From Merluccius polli (lineage: Eukaryota > Chordata > Actinopteri > Gadiformes > Merlucciidae): a stretch of DNA of 64,000 nucleotides. Positions 34,209 to 44,939 of the stretch are shown here, piece after piece. The notes below the pieces were generated by a model. That model saw only the letters and a list, made by a program, of their open reading frames with translations, ran no database searches and was not told the origin of the DNA. Each line of letters opens with the position of its first letter. Position 1 is the stretch's first letter. Both the position numbers and the translations under genes were made by a program. Where the stretch lies: assembly GCA_030340625.1 (NCBI GenBank), contig JAOPHQ010001148.1:191001-255000 (forward strand), read 5' to 3'.

Positions 34209-36625
34209 AGCTTTTTTTCTTCTAATACTAAAGAACTGCATACTCACTTGGATGTAAAATCATTGCTATCATGGCTTAATTACTAGTATAATTAGATAAT
34301 ATAGTATAACTAGAGATAATTACTAGTATGTAGCGGGGGGGGGGGGGGGGCGCGTCGGCGCGTCTGTGATGCGGTCCATTTGAGCGATCTCCCGCCTGTG
34401 AGCAAGACGCGTCTCCCTCTCTCTCCTGCTTTTTCCCCTCTTCTCCTTGTTTGTGTCCGCATGGCACCCCGGGGAGCGGGGGGGGGGGGGGCATGGGTGG
34501 TGACCGCTCACTGAGTTTCCCCGCACCGGCGCGTCCGCAGGCGGAGCAACTTTTCTGTGCGCCGCGCGGCTGAACCGCGCGCCCTCCGCGTCTCCGGTGC
34601 TTTTTTTCCTTTCTTTTTTTGGTACTTTGTCGTCGTCGCTTGTCGGTCGGTCAACATGCGCGGCCGGGCGGCCGGAGTGGGCCAATAGGATAGCTGCTTG
34701 GCACGGCATGCACTGAACACGTGTGATCACACGCAGCAGTGAGTGAAGGGAGAGAAAGACGCAAAGCGCTGCGTTCCAAGTTTCATATTAGTATATGTAA
34801 ATGGCATCGGCGCATTATTTGTTCGTACTCGCCGATACCGATGCCAGCATTTTAGCGCGGTATCGGGGCCCCTCCCGATACTAGTATCGGTATCGGTGCA
34901 ACACTAATCCCTACATCATTCACCTGCAATCCTGTGGAACTCTTCCTTGATGGCTCTGACAGGTTTATGTCCAGGGAAAACGATAAACATCGGTAAAAGC
35001 CGTTTCAGTGCGAGGCACACTTTTCTGACCACCCTGCATACGGTTGCCTTGCTTAAGTGCTCTGCATCTCCGACATTGTATAAAAAACTTCCATTTGCAA
35101 AGAAACGCAGTGCAACACACACTATCTGCTGGGATGTGAGAGCACGACTACGGTTGGTAATGTTGGAAATGTAAGGACGGATTAGGTTGTGTATATAAAT
35201 GATGGACTGTGAAGTGAAACGGTACCGCTCAAAAAGAAAATGTTCCGGAAAAGCTAAAGCATCTATGATAACCCTCTCCGGACGAAGCAGTAATTCTCCG
35301 CGCAGTAATGCCGCACCTTCCTCAACGGGATCGTTTTGAAACGGACATGCCATGTTAGTACCAAAAGTCGTCTCCTACTGCGGCATGGACTTCGGATAAA
35401 GCCTACTGACTGACTGAATGAATGAGGAAATCAAATGGCGTGTGTGGCTGAAAGAGGGCGGAGACAGATTGATCCATTGAATAAAACCTGGTCCCGACCA
35501 GGTTAGGTTCATAGAGTCTGTTACTACGGTAACTGACCGAGAGCGTAAGTTACCTCTCTTTGTGAAACAGGTTAGAGTTGCCCCTCTTTCTCTGGTTTGA
35601 GTTATCTCCCTTTGTGAAACGGAAATCGCAGAGTTTCCCTCAGTTCAGGGTTAATAAACGCAGGGTTTTCACTAAACCTGCTTTGTGAAACGGACCCCAG
35701 TACAATAAGTTAAACCCAGAGAGCTTAAAAAGCCATGTGCCTGATTATTTCCAGTACTGCACAGGTTTTACTTGTGACCAATTCTTGTGTGATTTTTTTT
35801 CCATTATAATTAAATTAAATTAAATTCCATTATATAAACATGTTGATAATGAGATCTCAAAACTTACACTGCGCAGTAATTGTTACTGACACTGATGAAA
35901 TTGAGACAAAATTTGGACCACAAAGATTCCGCTTCCAGATTTGTTTACAAAGTGTCAGCACTTTGATAAACTCCTGGGTGGACTACATGTTTGACAGCTT
36001 AGGCAAATTGTCTGTTTGGCCACACAGGGACATCATTTCGGAGCATATGCCAGCTAAATTTAAGGAACAATTTCCTAACACCTTTGCCATTCTAGATGGC
36101 ACAGAACTTAAGATTGAGAAACCAAGATCACTTGTGTTGCAGAGTCAGACTTACTCCACCTACAAGTCTACAAACACCCTTAAGTCTCTAGTGGCATGTG
36201 ATCCACGAGGTGCAGTCATTTATGTTTCTGCCCTCTTCACCGGATCCATATCAGACAAAGAAATCTTCAATAGGTGCAACATCATCGACATTTTGAAGGG
36301 CTGTGTTCAGTGTGGCTATCCAAATGTAGGAGATGGTTTGATGGTTGATAAGGGTTTCCTAATAGAGAAGGAAGTTGAGGAGATTGGCTTGAAACTTAAC
36401 ATTCCACCGTTTGCAAGAGCAAACAGACAGATGCCACATGCAGATGTTGATATGACCAAAAAAATAGCCAAGCACAGGGTCCATGTTGAAAGAGCTATTG
36501 CAAAGATTAAAAAGTTTAAAATTGTTTCAGGCAGAATCCCCATTACCCGACTCAGTAACATTAATCAAATATGGTATGTTGTCAGTATGTTGTCTAACTT
36601 CCAGCCACACATCATCAAATATTAA
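28925..36625 (+). CDS. THAP-domain DDE_Tnp_4 transposase (ISL2EU-like), disrupted by Harbinger B
   Basis: Exon 1 (28925-29125) encodes an N-terminal THAP zinc finger: MPKHCAYGLCNTDSRYP, FLPFPKPK, CREWIKQCGR and ICSK, with the C2CH spacing. Exon 2 is 29279-29385. A coiled-coil exon starts at 30923 (RDALTAHEQEIISLRVKLEV). It is cut at 31060 by Harbinger B and resumes at 35701 with a CAG duplication. The catalytic exon, about 35840-36625, has D in FAILDGTELKIEKP, D in GLMVDKGFLIEKE and E in HRVHVERAIAKIKKF, matching DDE_Tnp_4. The segment around 35830-35940 aligns poorly and may carry a small deletion. Removal of B with one CAG would keep the reading frame. THAP domains bind the element ends (family knowledge). 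Confidence 0.75.
29585..29993. repeat. Long foldback element with TTAGGG-repeat loop
   Basis: Arms of about 170 bp, starting ATTCTCATCCCAACTCGTAA, are near-perfect reverse complements (left to about 29757, right from about 29822). The loop contains GGTTAGGGTTAGGGTTAG, three vertebrate telomere units. It is MITE-like and non-coding. No clear TSD. Confidence 0.8.
31274..32744 (+). CDS. Harbinger B Myb/SANT-like protein
   Basis: Eight small exons with GT/AG borders: 31274-31440, 31524-31594, 31765-31954, 32041-32103, about 32175-32240, about 32366-32422, 32511-32642 and 32724-32744. The start is MATGKRRATYFNNIELETLM. The trihelix core has AWEKIASRVNA then KRTWQQLKMKYKNIVQT, the conserved WQQLK/KYKN helix of Harbinger Myb proteins. 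The C-terminal exons form a leucine/isoleucine coiled coil (YDQERILLDRQIRKTDLEIE) and finish EIKKTK. No stops or frame errors were found. Family role: binds transposon ends and recruits the transposase. Confidence 0.75.
32815..33175 (+). repeat. Inverted, internally deleted partial copy of the Harbinger B transposase
   Basis: On plus, stretches matching the antisense of three separate transposase regions follow one another: the CAAACCTGTCAGAGCCATCA region (cf. 34950-35175), then GATGGAACACACATCCCCAT and on to CCGATTATGTTAAC (cf. 33880-33960), then GATGCTGCACACATCATTTC (cf. 33680-33770). They are fused with the intervening introns lost. The copy lies just 3' of the transposase stop, in opposite orientation. 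Confidence 0.75.
33206..35353 (-). CDS. Harbinger B DDE transposase (HARBI1-like)
   Basis: Exons: 35353-34924 (MACPFQNDPVEEGAALLRGE; HTH-like region ALTSQQIVCVALRFFANGSF; SKATVCRVV), 33969-33857, 33775-33664 and 33582-33206, all with GT/AG borders and matching phases. Catalytic D in VIGCIDGTHIPITAPSH, D in LLLGDRGYPC and E in RARVEMTIGLLKARF are all present. ACVVLHNIA follows, as in the family. No stop or frameshift was found, so the gene could encode an active enzyme. The hAT MITE at 34063-34906 lies in the first intron and need not disrupt the mRNA. Confidence 0.85.
34063..34906. mobile_element. hAT nonautonomous element, 844 bp, in the Harbinger B transposase intron
   Basis: TIRs TAGTGTTGCACCGATACC and complement, with the perfect 8-bp TSD ATCCCTAC (34055-34062, 34907-34914). 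Subterminal CCGATACCGATACC repeats. The interior holds a (TA)n tract and two poly-G runs. Confidence 0.95.
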
Positions 36626-37790
36626 GGTGTATGTGTGTGGAGATCAGCTAGGGAGTCATGTTGAGAGGTCATGTTGACTTGTGCCAACCTGCAACATCCT
36701 ATACATCGGAGATTTGTTTTATACATGCAATAAAGAATATATACTTATACACTGCCTCATCTCATTAATTTACCTGATGGCTTACCTGATGGCTTAGACC
36801 ACTTCCTAGTGAGTATTTCTCTTCTCCTACAGTAAGCTCAATAGGGGGCCTGTTCACCAGGTAGCTGATAGGTGTTCCTGTCTGCCTTTTTAATAATGAA
36901 AGTTTCTCGTCTGTAACTGAGGTCCTGAAAAACAATACCCTATCAATACAAAGATAGGGCTTTCATGTGCAGAAGTCTGTTGTGCATGCTACTTGGAAAC
37001 CTCAGACCCCTAATGTTCTCACCTGCTTACTGTAGACCTATACCGACAGTCAATAGGCCTACGCCTACGATTTTCTGTTGCTTTAGCCACAACTACGGTG
37101 GAAATGGGCACAGCCCTGATCTTGTTACCCCTTGGCTTGTGCCATTGCTGGGGTAGGCTTGTGCAAGAGGATGTGCACGGCTCTGCATCTCTTGCTTTTG
37201 TAATAGCCAGGTCCAAGGCATAGACTAGACCTACTACATGTGAGCAGTAGCCTGGCGCGCTAAAAAATAAGAGCGTGAGCGGTCAGACGTCTCGGTGCAA
37301 GCTATTCCACAACGCGTATGTACAGTATAAGCGGTTTGATTTATAATTATTAGCATATATAAAGAAAATCACTTACCCTGCTGTGCAAGAACATTGCTGC
37401 TCCTTGATTGTTTCGCCTCCGGGGGTAGTGCTAGCGCTAATGCTAATAAGGTGAGGCGTCTCTGTCTTTGCTTGTGATCTATAGGATTTGGCCTCTATTT
37501 GTAATGCATCGTTTTCTAACCTACCTGAGATGTCGTGGATGTAACCTTCAAATGCATATTGAAGTCCCTTCTGCCTCGTTCTATCGGAAATCTTTGCAGA
37601 ATTCCAGAAATTGGTAATAATCTCCCTAGGAAATTCGGATACCGGAACATACATCATTGTAATATATTGATTTTGACATGCCGGGTACGAAAGCTTGTCA
37701 GGCGTAGCAACAGTAGTCAAGGAGGGCGTGGCTTAGCGAACGGTGAATTGAATTAATAATTACAGGGCCAAAAAATATTTTTTTCAGTGT

Positions 37791-38950
37791 AGATATTGAT
37801 TATACTAAATGTTTTAGTGGGATGAAAATAGAATGAAAATAGAATAATGATCATATACAATCAATGTCCACTAGGTGATGCTCTAAGTTGCCGCCTACAG
37901 AAACAGTATTTAACATGAAGCAGTGTTTTTTACATCATACATCTTTTTTGTGATAGAAAGAATTACTAGATTATTAGCCTGAATTTGAATACATTTTGAC
38001 TCTCTCAAGGGGTGATGTTTTATTGACTTACATTTTTGCAGAGAGCTTATGCACATTTGTTAACACTGAGTATGACATATATAACTTCGTACTACCGCTT
38101 GACTTATGCATTAAATGAATTATAATGGGTCACATTGATAAGTCCTACCGGTAAGACTATTTTTCACTACTTTGCCTTGAGAAAGGTGCGACACTTGAGT
38201 GCCCCTTTGTTCTTTGCGCTAATCAAAATAGTTATGAATACATGCTGAAAATGCCTCTTTGAGTTCAATTATGTATTTTAGTATTAGGTATAGGCTTAAT
38301 GCCTGAGCTTGCGGCTACATTTTAGTTATTGCTGTAGGCCAATAAGTAGCCTACACATTAATTTTTTATTGGACTTCTTCTGTCTTGTACTGTTGCGGTC
38401 ATTGTTACACCTGAAAGCATTATATTTGCATTTTAACCATTCAGTCGATACTGTTATCCAAAGCCACTTACCATAAGTAGACTACATTTGTCAACAAAAG
38501 TGAAACAACAATATATCCCAGTCAAGGATGCCTGCTTGAATAGAAGCGTAAATGTATGGCGTCAATCGCATAGAAAAATAGGTTAGGGTAATACAAACTT
38601 GCACAATTCAGTTTTATTAAACATAATATTTTGAGTAATCGGTTGGTCGGGGAGCGGAGCGATTGTTACTGTGGCTGTCGTGCCAGAAAGTGATCGTCTG
38701 CCAAAAACTGATTGTTATTGGTTGTATTGCCGTTTAAACATATTTAAACTGGTTAAAAGGAATGGATTGGTTATAATCTAGGGAACAGAGCAGCTCAAAT
38801 AATGCAGTCATAAGGATAATTGCAAAAGAGATGATTACCTTATTTTATAACCCATCCGTAAATCATGTTAATTATAGTCTAAGTTCCACAAAGACACAAC
38901 TTTGCTATTACCACGGACGTAAGGTGATGTGTATTTGCATGTTATGACTG
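37791..38950. other. No gene seen; intergenic
   Basis: AT-rich sequence without open frames of interest or visible terminal repeats. Confidence 0.4.
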
Positions 38951-38951
38951 T

Positions 38952-39578
38952 GTGATCCAGATAAAAGCAGCTGTGGACGTAACTGGGCGATACAGCTTCA
39001 ACAGGCCATGCCGATCAGCCGCCGCTGACACGCACCTGCGTCATATGAAGGACCATTTCGACAGGGCTGACACACCCGCCATCACTGTCTCAGACCGGGT
39101 CAGGGTTCGTCGACCTCACCGTGACAACAAGCTCCAGTCGTTTTGGTCAGACCCAGTCCAGGTCAACCAAAAGCTTGGCCCGGCTTCATTTAGGCTTGCC
39201 AATGGCACACGCTGGCATGCTAGCCGCCTGCGCAAGGTACACACCACCCCCCGGCCCTGTTTCTAAGTCGGAAACTGCTGGACAGGGAGACAAGGTACTC
39301 GACAGTGGAAAAGGAGTGCTTGGCGATGAAGTGGGCCATCGACACCCTCAGATATCTGTTGGGACGGCACTTCTTCCTGGAAACTGATCATCGGGCTCTG
39401 CAGTGGCTGCATCGCATGAGGGATGCCAACATGCGCATCGCTGGATGGTACCTGGCCCAGCAGCCTTATGACTTCACGGTGAACTACAGGTCAGGAAAGT
39501 CAAATGTGGTGGCAGACTGTTTGTCCAGAATGTTGGAGGATTGAGGTACTGTTCTCCGTGGGGAGAGGGAGGAGGAAA
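38952..39578 (+). pseudogene. Ty3/Gypsy pol remnant: integrase-end and RNase H fragments
   Basis: 38952-39266 reads as an integrase C-terminal tail (HMKDHFDRADTPAITVSDRV, ASFRLANGTRWHASRLRKVH). 39285-39544 reads as RNase H and connection (YSTVEKECLAMKWAIDTLRY, ETDHRALQWL, YRSGKSNVVADCLSRM). RNase H normally precedes integrase, so the order is inverted relative to an intact pol. The purine tract GGGGAGAGGGAGGAGGAAA immediately precedes the LTR, as a polypurine tract should. Confidence 0.75.
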
Positions 39579-40756
39579 TGTAACGAAAAGGACTTTGTTC
39601 CCTGGAGCTTGAGATGGGGTGTGGGGGGAATATTGCACAATGCACTTTAACCGGAATACATGCACTTTAATAATTGCACAGGCACTTTTGTAAGCAGTTG
39701 CACTTTATTGGATTTGGCACAGTTTGCACATTGCATATTTGCACACTTAAATACAGTTTCATATTTGTTGATTGTTGATATATTTATCGTCCTTGTTAAA
39801 TCTTATTTGTGCTGGTAGGTTCTGTGATGGCCACATGGTTCCACCTGCAAAAGAGGGACATGAGATTTAAGGTGCATTTGTGTGGTAAATGAACGCTAAG
39901 ATGACATGATGTGACTAATCTAATATATGTTGTGCAACAATGTGTGTGTGTTAGTATATTGGGAATGGTAAAGTGTGTGTGAAATGGTACTCACCAGTCT
40001 CTTTTGTCTCCAGGGTGTTCGGGCAAAAGGCCAGGAAACAGGCACCATATTTATAGTTCCAGGGGCATCCGAGTGGTGATTAGTGGGGGTGTGGGAAGAT
40101 TGTGTATTTTATTATGGTAATGTGCTGGAGTTGGGGATGAGGTTGTGTTTGTAAATACATGTGTGTGTGAATATAGAAGGAGGATTATAGGGATAATGAT
40201 AATGAAATGAAAAAAGAAGTGTTTCTCAAAATGAGAGCATGTCAGCATGGGGAATGGGTTCTCCCTCATTAGCTAGACACCAGTGGAGGCTTCTCCATTG
40301 AGGAAAGGGAGGAAGATCCTCCTTAACATTGTTGAGAATAAAAAATGAAGATTGCCCAGACTATTGTAATGAATTAATGCCCTTAAATATGACTACTTTA
40401 TTGCCTTTGAATATATAATGTTTGTTTCCCTGGTAAAGGGACATTGGCGCCCCCTATCGCCTATTGACAATTACTTCAGGGAGGAACGTCCTCCCTCCGT
40501 CCACATAGACACCCATTCATTTCCCCGAAAGTACTGGCGGCCGGTGGATAACATGGGTTTCAATGGGGGAGAGGAGGAAAATCCTCCTCTGAGGGGGCGG
40601 GACCATAATATTTAAGGGATCTGATTCGCTCAAACATCTGTCCGTCTGCGCTATGAACCAATAAGCAGGATCCCTGGTTGCTACAAACCCGGTCTGCATT
40701 GCCGCGGTGCTCAGTCTAAACTAAGAGACGCACGATAGCAATATCCTAAATGCACA

Positions 40757-43742
40757 ATGGAAACATTAGAAACGGAGGACATTGTAAATGTTTTATTACA
40801 AAAAGCATTCCATTCACTCAGTTACAGTGCTAAGTTAGCGACCAAAGAAAAAGGTAGACCACTTCCCAAAATCACGGTCACCAAAAGTAATGGCAACGTC
40901 AGTGTTGTGAGTGCTACATGGTTTGCTAGGTACGCATGGCTTACTGGTAGCATTACAAGCAATCGACTTTATTGCTGGCCTTGTTTGCTTATGAATAATA
41001 GCAAATCTCCAACGTGGGCTGTTCATGGTTTCACTGATGTGAAAAATCTTGATAGGGCAACCAAACACCACGACAAGTGTAATGATCACGTTGGTGCTGC
41101 TATCCGACTTTCCTTGCTAGGCACCATGCCTATAGATCAGGTTGTAGATGAGGGTGTGCGGCTGCAAATCCAAAAGCACAATGCTAAAGTGCGTGGCAAT
41201 AGGGAGGTGGTGAAACGTCTGTTAGATGCAACGGCTTACCTGGGCATGCAAGAGTTGTCATTTAGGGGGCATGACGAAGGGGAACATTCTGACAACAAGG
41301 GAAATTACAGGGAGCTTGTGGAGGTGATTGCTCAGTATGACCGCGTTCTGGCAGAACATATGGAAAGCTCAACTGTCTTCACAGGCATGTCAAAAACAAT
41401 CCAAAACGATTTAATCGCAGCCATTCACAGTTCGATTAAAACAGAAATAAAAAAGGAACTTAACAGGACACCATTCTTTTCTTGGCAAATCGACGAGACC
41501 ACAGACATAAACTGTCATTCACAGCTGTCTGTCATCTTGCGCTATGTTGATGACTATGGTACCATTCAGGAACGCTTCTTAGGCTTTTTTGATGTGTCTG
41601 ATGGTCGAGATGCCAAGTCATTGTTTGAATTCGTGCAGGCTGAGTTGTCAGGTTTCAATTTCAAGGATAAACTTGTCGCCCAAACGTATGATGGTGCCGC
41701 GGTCATGGCCTCGCACTTGAATGGCCTGCAAGCTATGGTGAGAGAAGTGGCTCCCTGTGCAACATTTGTCCACTGCTATGCACTAGGGCTGAACGATTAA
41801 TTGCATTTGCGATAATATCGCAATATGACAAAACGCGATTTTCTAACCGCAAAGGCTGCGATTTGATTGGTCACGTGACTTGCGAGTGAGTCGAGTGGAG
41901 CAAAGCAGAGCAGGCAGGGAGAGACGCTGCGCTTTAACCTGCTGCACAATGGCCTCAGGCTCATCAGAAGAGCGCACAGCTGAAAGTTGTTTTTGTTTTT
42001 TTAAATGTATTTTATTTATTAATCCGCACTTCCAGACCGTCACCGGGGCTTCAGAGTAATGTGTCCGAGGAGAGCAGCCCTCTCCCGGACACACACGCTA
42101 GCTTTTACCGCTGTTTTTTTTTTGTTTTTGTTTTTTTAATCCGCACTTCCAGACCGTCACCGGGGCTTCAGAGTAATGTGTCCGAGGAGAGCAGCCCTCT
42201 CCCGGACACACACGCTAGCTTTTACCGCTGTTTTATTTTCAACTTTCAGCTTTATTTTTTTTATATTTATATCTGACTGTATATTTTATTCATTTATTTA
42301 TAGACTGGCCTGTTAAGTTCAGACAGTGTTTAAGAAGTGCAGTCCACGTTTACATATCATGTTTCATGAAACGTGAAAAGTTAGACATGTTGAAGAGGTA
42401 AAGCCACAGATTTGTTTGCTTTATTGTTGTAATCTGCGCTTTAAATAAATCTGATATTGTTTATTATGAAACAGATTGATTTATTGCTTGTGTTCGTTGA
42501 AAAATACATGAGAAGAGGACCTTGAAAAAATAATCGCATATTAAATCGCAATCGCAATATTGAGGGAAAAAAATCGCAATTACATTATTTTCCAAAATCG
42601 TTCAGCCCTACTATGCACATCGCTTAAACCTAGTTTTAAGTCAGGGTGTTAAGGCCATTCCCCAAGCGAAGTACTTCTTTGCTCACTTGGGTGGCTTCAC
42701 TTCTTTTTTCTCCAAGTCAAGCAAGAGGGTAGCTTTACTCGAGGAATTCAGGTGCGCTCGGCTGCCCCGCAACGCTCCGACTCGCTGGAACTTCTCCTCC
42801 CGAGTAGTGAATACGGTTGCTTCTAATTATGACGAACTACACGACATCTTCGAGAATATTATTGTGCGTCCAACGATGGACGACGAGACTATTCGTTTGG
42901 CTGATGGTTTGAGGTGTAAGATGGAAGAGTTTGAATTTGTGTTTTTTCTCTTCACATTTGAGCAGTTGTTTGCGCACACTGACGTGGTCTTTGACATCTT
43001 ACAGCACAAGTCAATGGATATCGCTTTCTGCAAACGGCGCATTGAAAACCTCCTACAAATAATTGACGAACTGAAAGTAGAGAGTGTCTTCGACAAGATC
43101 TACACCAGGGCTGCCACTCAAACAGAAAACCCTGATGCATCTCACAGGGCAAAAAGAAGGCTGCTAAATCCCCGTCAGGCATACAGAGCGCTTTATGATG
43201 CCATCCACGACAGCATGCTCACCCAAATCACCCAGCGCTTCCAACACCTCGATCGTTTGGGCTTCTCCGAGCTTTTGGATGAGGCTAAATTCGAATCTTT
43301 CAAAGTCTCATTTCCCACGCAGGCACTTGCTAATTTGATGGAGACATATGGCCAATTCTTTGATGCAGACAAATTAAAAATTGAACTTCACCATTTTTTT
43401 AGCAACGCAGAGATACATTCCACACGAAAACTTTGTGATGCGCTCGCCTTCATGAAATCCAGCGGCCTTGATGGAGCGATGCCACAGCTGTACAAACTTA
43501 TGTCTCTGATTGCTACAATTGGTGCCACCTCTGCAGGAGCTGAGCGAAGTTTTTCCTGTCTGAAAAGAATTAAAACCTACACACGGAATGCTATGGGGCA
43601 GGAGAGGTTAACACATCTGGCCATTATTTCCATTGAAAAGAAAATGCTGAAATCACTGAAATCAGATCCAGTTTGGTATGACCAGGTCACTGATGACTTT
43701 GCAACGCAAACAGCAAGGAGGATTGACTTGATCTATAAATGA
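40757..43742 (+). pseudogene. hAT transposase (DUF4371/ZMYM1-like), split by a MITE
   Basis: The N-terminal part 40757-41783 starts METLETEDIV and has a TTF-type zinc finger region (SNRLYCWPCLLM, WAVHGFTDVKNL, HHDKCNDH). DUF4371 follows with the first acidic residue in FFSWQIDETTDI and the second near QTYDGAAVMASHL. After the MITE (41784-42610, TSD CTATGCAC) the frame resumes with AHRLNLVLSQGVKAIPQ and runs to 43742. The C-terminal hAT dimerisation region is GATSAGAERSFSCLKRIKTY. Apart from the MITE no stop or frameshift is visible, so inactivation by the insertion looks recent. Confidence 0.9.
41784..42610. mobile_element. hAT MITE family 'GGGCTGAACGATT', copy 1, 827 bp
   Basis: TIRs TAGGGCTGAACGATT and complement, with the perfect TSD CTATGCAC (41776-41783, 42611-42618). 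It contains a direct duplication of about 115 bp (CTTCCAGACCGTCACCGGGG ... CTAGCTTTTACCGCTG, twice). An 827-bp, near-identical copy in inverse orientation is at 57159-57985. Confidence 0.95.
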
Positions 43743-43809
43743 AGTCCCTCAATCTGAATTGTCAAGTCAAATAGTTTTGAAATAATGTTCTTGTTCTTTT
43801 ACTAGTTAG

Positions 43810-44254
43810 TGTTACACCACGTCCTGTTACACGGTCCAACACCCCCATCTAGTGGCCGACTGTCGCCACTAATCATCATTCCCCCAACACACCTGTTTGC
43901 AATCGGCAATCACCATGCCCTACTTAAGCCGGGGATCTCCAGCCAGCCGATGCCAGTTCGTGCTTTGGTTTCCCCCACCTTGTTCCAGTGATCCGATTAC
44001 CTGTCTGTTGCCGAACCCTGCCTGTCCGCCTGACTACCCGCCTGTTGCCGAACCCTGCCTGCCCAACTACCCGCCTGTTGCCGACCCATCGCCTGTCCGA
44101 CTACCCGCCTGTTGCCGAAACCCCGCCTGCCCGATTACCGCCGGCCTAGCCTGGCCGTTTGCCATTGCCCGTTATTTAATAAATTCCCTGTCTTTCATTC
44201 CGTCTCCGCCTCCCTGTGTTCAGCGTTTGGGTCCACTCGTCCCGTTCCCTAACG
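43810..44254 (+). mobile_element. Solo-LTR-like insert with internal tandem repeat
   Basis: It starts TGTTACACCACGTCC and ends CCCTAACG, with AATAAA near 44178 and near-matching 5-bp flanks (GTTAG/GTTTG). Inside, CCGCCTGTTGCCGAACCCTG repeats about four times. The proline-rich open frame over it is not a gene. Confidence 0.45.
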
Positions 44255-44939
44255 GTTTGTTGCTCTGACCGCTCTGTTTGATATTGTGGAAAGGGTGTTA
44301 GTGAATGATTCAGAGCATGATGCATTTTAAATGGCATCACTTTGGTTCTTGAGTCTTTTCTTAAAACAATTGTAACTGAAAATAAACATAGCAAAATAAC
44401 AACCAATAACTTCAGTCAGTGAGGGAAAAAATAGGCCCAATGATGGGCCCAGATTTATTTATTTACTTTTACAAATCAAGAGTAGGCCTGATTTGACTAA
44501 TGTGCTTTGCATCCTTTCCTTCTGCCCTTGTAGTCCATTTCAAAGACATGCTGCCCACCAGCTTTCAAATTACAGTGATGCCACTGGTGGCTTTGTATCA
44601 ATTTTATTCACTGACATAACTATCCCTCCCTGCTATGTTGTAGTTCACCAAAACTAACCTGATAACCTGAAACAACTGAGTCTCACATTCTTATGCCACC
44701 ATACACCAACAGTGCAAGCAGACCAATGGCAACCAAGCGCGCAGTCCTTCCTCCCTCACTTTAAAAACCACCAGCCGCCACTGCTAGACACCCTATATAA
44801 GGCGCCATTTTGTTATCGGTGGGGGTGGTTGCTGCATGATGTAGAGGGTGGTTGACATGTTGCCTGAGATGGAACAATAAAAAACTTGTCTGTGACACTC
44901 GACAATCCTGCCTGGGTATTCTTTTGCTGTACTGTCCAG

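Larger units (their letters stand above)
31061..35697. mobile_element. Harbinger DNA transposon B, apparently intact, 4.6 kb
   Basis: TIRs GGGTCCGTTTCACAAAGC and its complement continue into CAGGTTTA. The TSD is CAG (31058-31060, 35698-35700). It carries a complete Myb-like gene (plus) and a complete DDE transposase (minus). It inserted in an exon of the ISL2EU transposase and is itself host to a hAT MITE in the transposase intron. Confidence 0.92.
30121..37657 (-). pseudogene. SWIM zinc-finger/YqaJ nuclease gene of the ISL2EU-like element
   Basis: Exons on minus: about 37657-37377 (MMYVPVSEFPREIITNFW... ending KEQQCSCTAG); about 37245-37020 (GYCSHVVGLVYALDLAI); about 36927-36776 (SVTDEKLSLLKRQTGTPI, SLGSGLSHQ); 30753-30517 (RLTSSVFKAICSRRADFD); and to 30121 (FGLLEIKCPSKSRC, GLTGMPWCDFFVM). 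CSC...CSH is a SWIM-type zinc motif. G-T-S-P-D-R with L-E-I-K-C-P are the YqaJ/lambda-exonuclease active-site D and E-x-K. An in-frame TGA at about 30511-30513 separates the last two blocks, so this copy is dead unless read through. The exon 1/2 junction phase is not clean. YqaJ partners are thought to process element DNA during transposition. Confidence 0.65.
28785..37790 (+). mobile_element. ISL2EU-like (IS5/PIF-related) DNA transposon, about 4.4 kb before nested insertion
   Basis: Imperfect inverted ends: CACTGAATTC...TTCGCTAAGCCACGCCCT near 28785-28850 is mirrored by AGGGCGTGGCTTAGCGAA...TTCAGTG near 37722-37789. The pairing of a THAP/DDE transposase (plus) with a YqaJ-type nuclease (minus) is the known signature of ISL2EU elements. 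Harbinger B (4,637 bp, plus 3-bp TSD) interrupts an exon and a foldback MITE lies at 29585-29993. Exact ends and the short TSD are uncertain. Confidence 0.75.
40281..44783 (+). mobile_element. hAT DNA transposon, 4.5 kb
   Basis: Ends CAGTGGAGGCTTCTCC and CAGCCGCCACTG (short imperfect TIRs), with the perfect 8-bp TSD CTAGACAC at 40273-40280 and 44784-44791. It carries a single-exon transposase (40757-43742) disrupted by a MITE, and a solo-LTR-like insert at 43810-44254. Inserted in the Gypsy LTR. Confidence 0.93.

Noticed and set aside
41843..42276. Open frames in both strands of the 827-bp MITE, repeated at 57493-57926
   Set aside because: They are identical translations of MITE sequence and arise from its internal duplication.
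43897..44268. Pro/Cys-rich open frame of 123 codons
   Set aside because: It lies in the solo-LTR-like insert and reflects the CCGCCTGTTGCCGAACCCTG tandem repeat.
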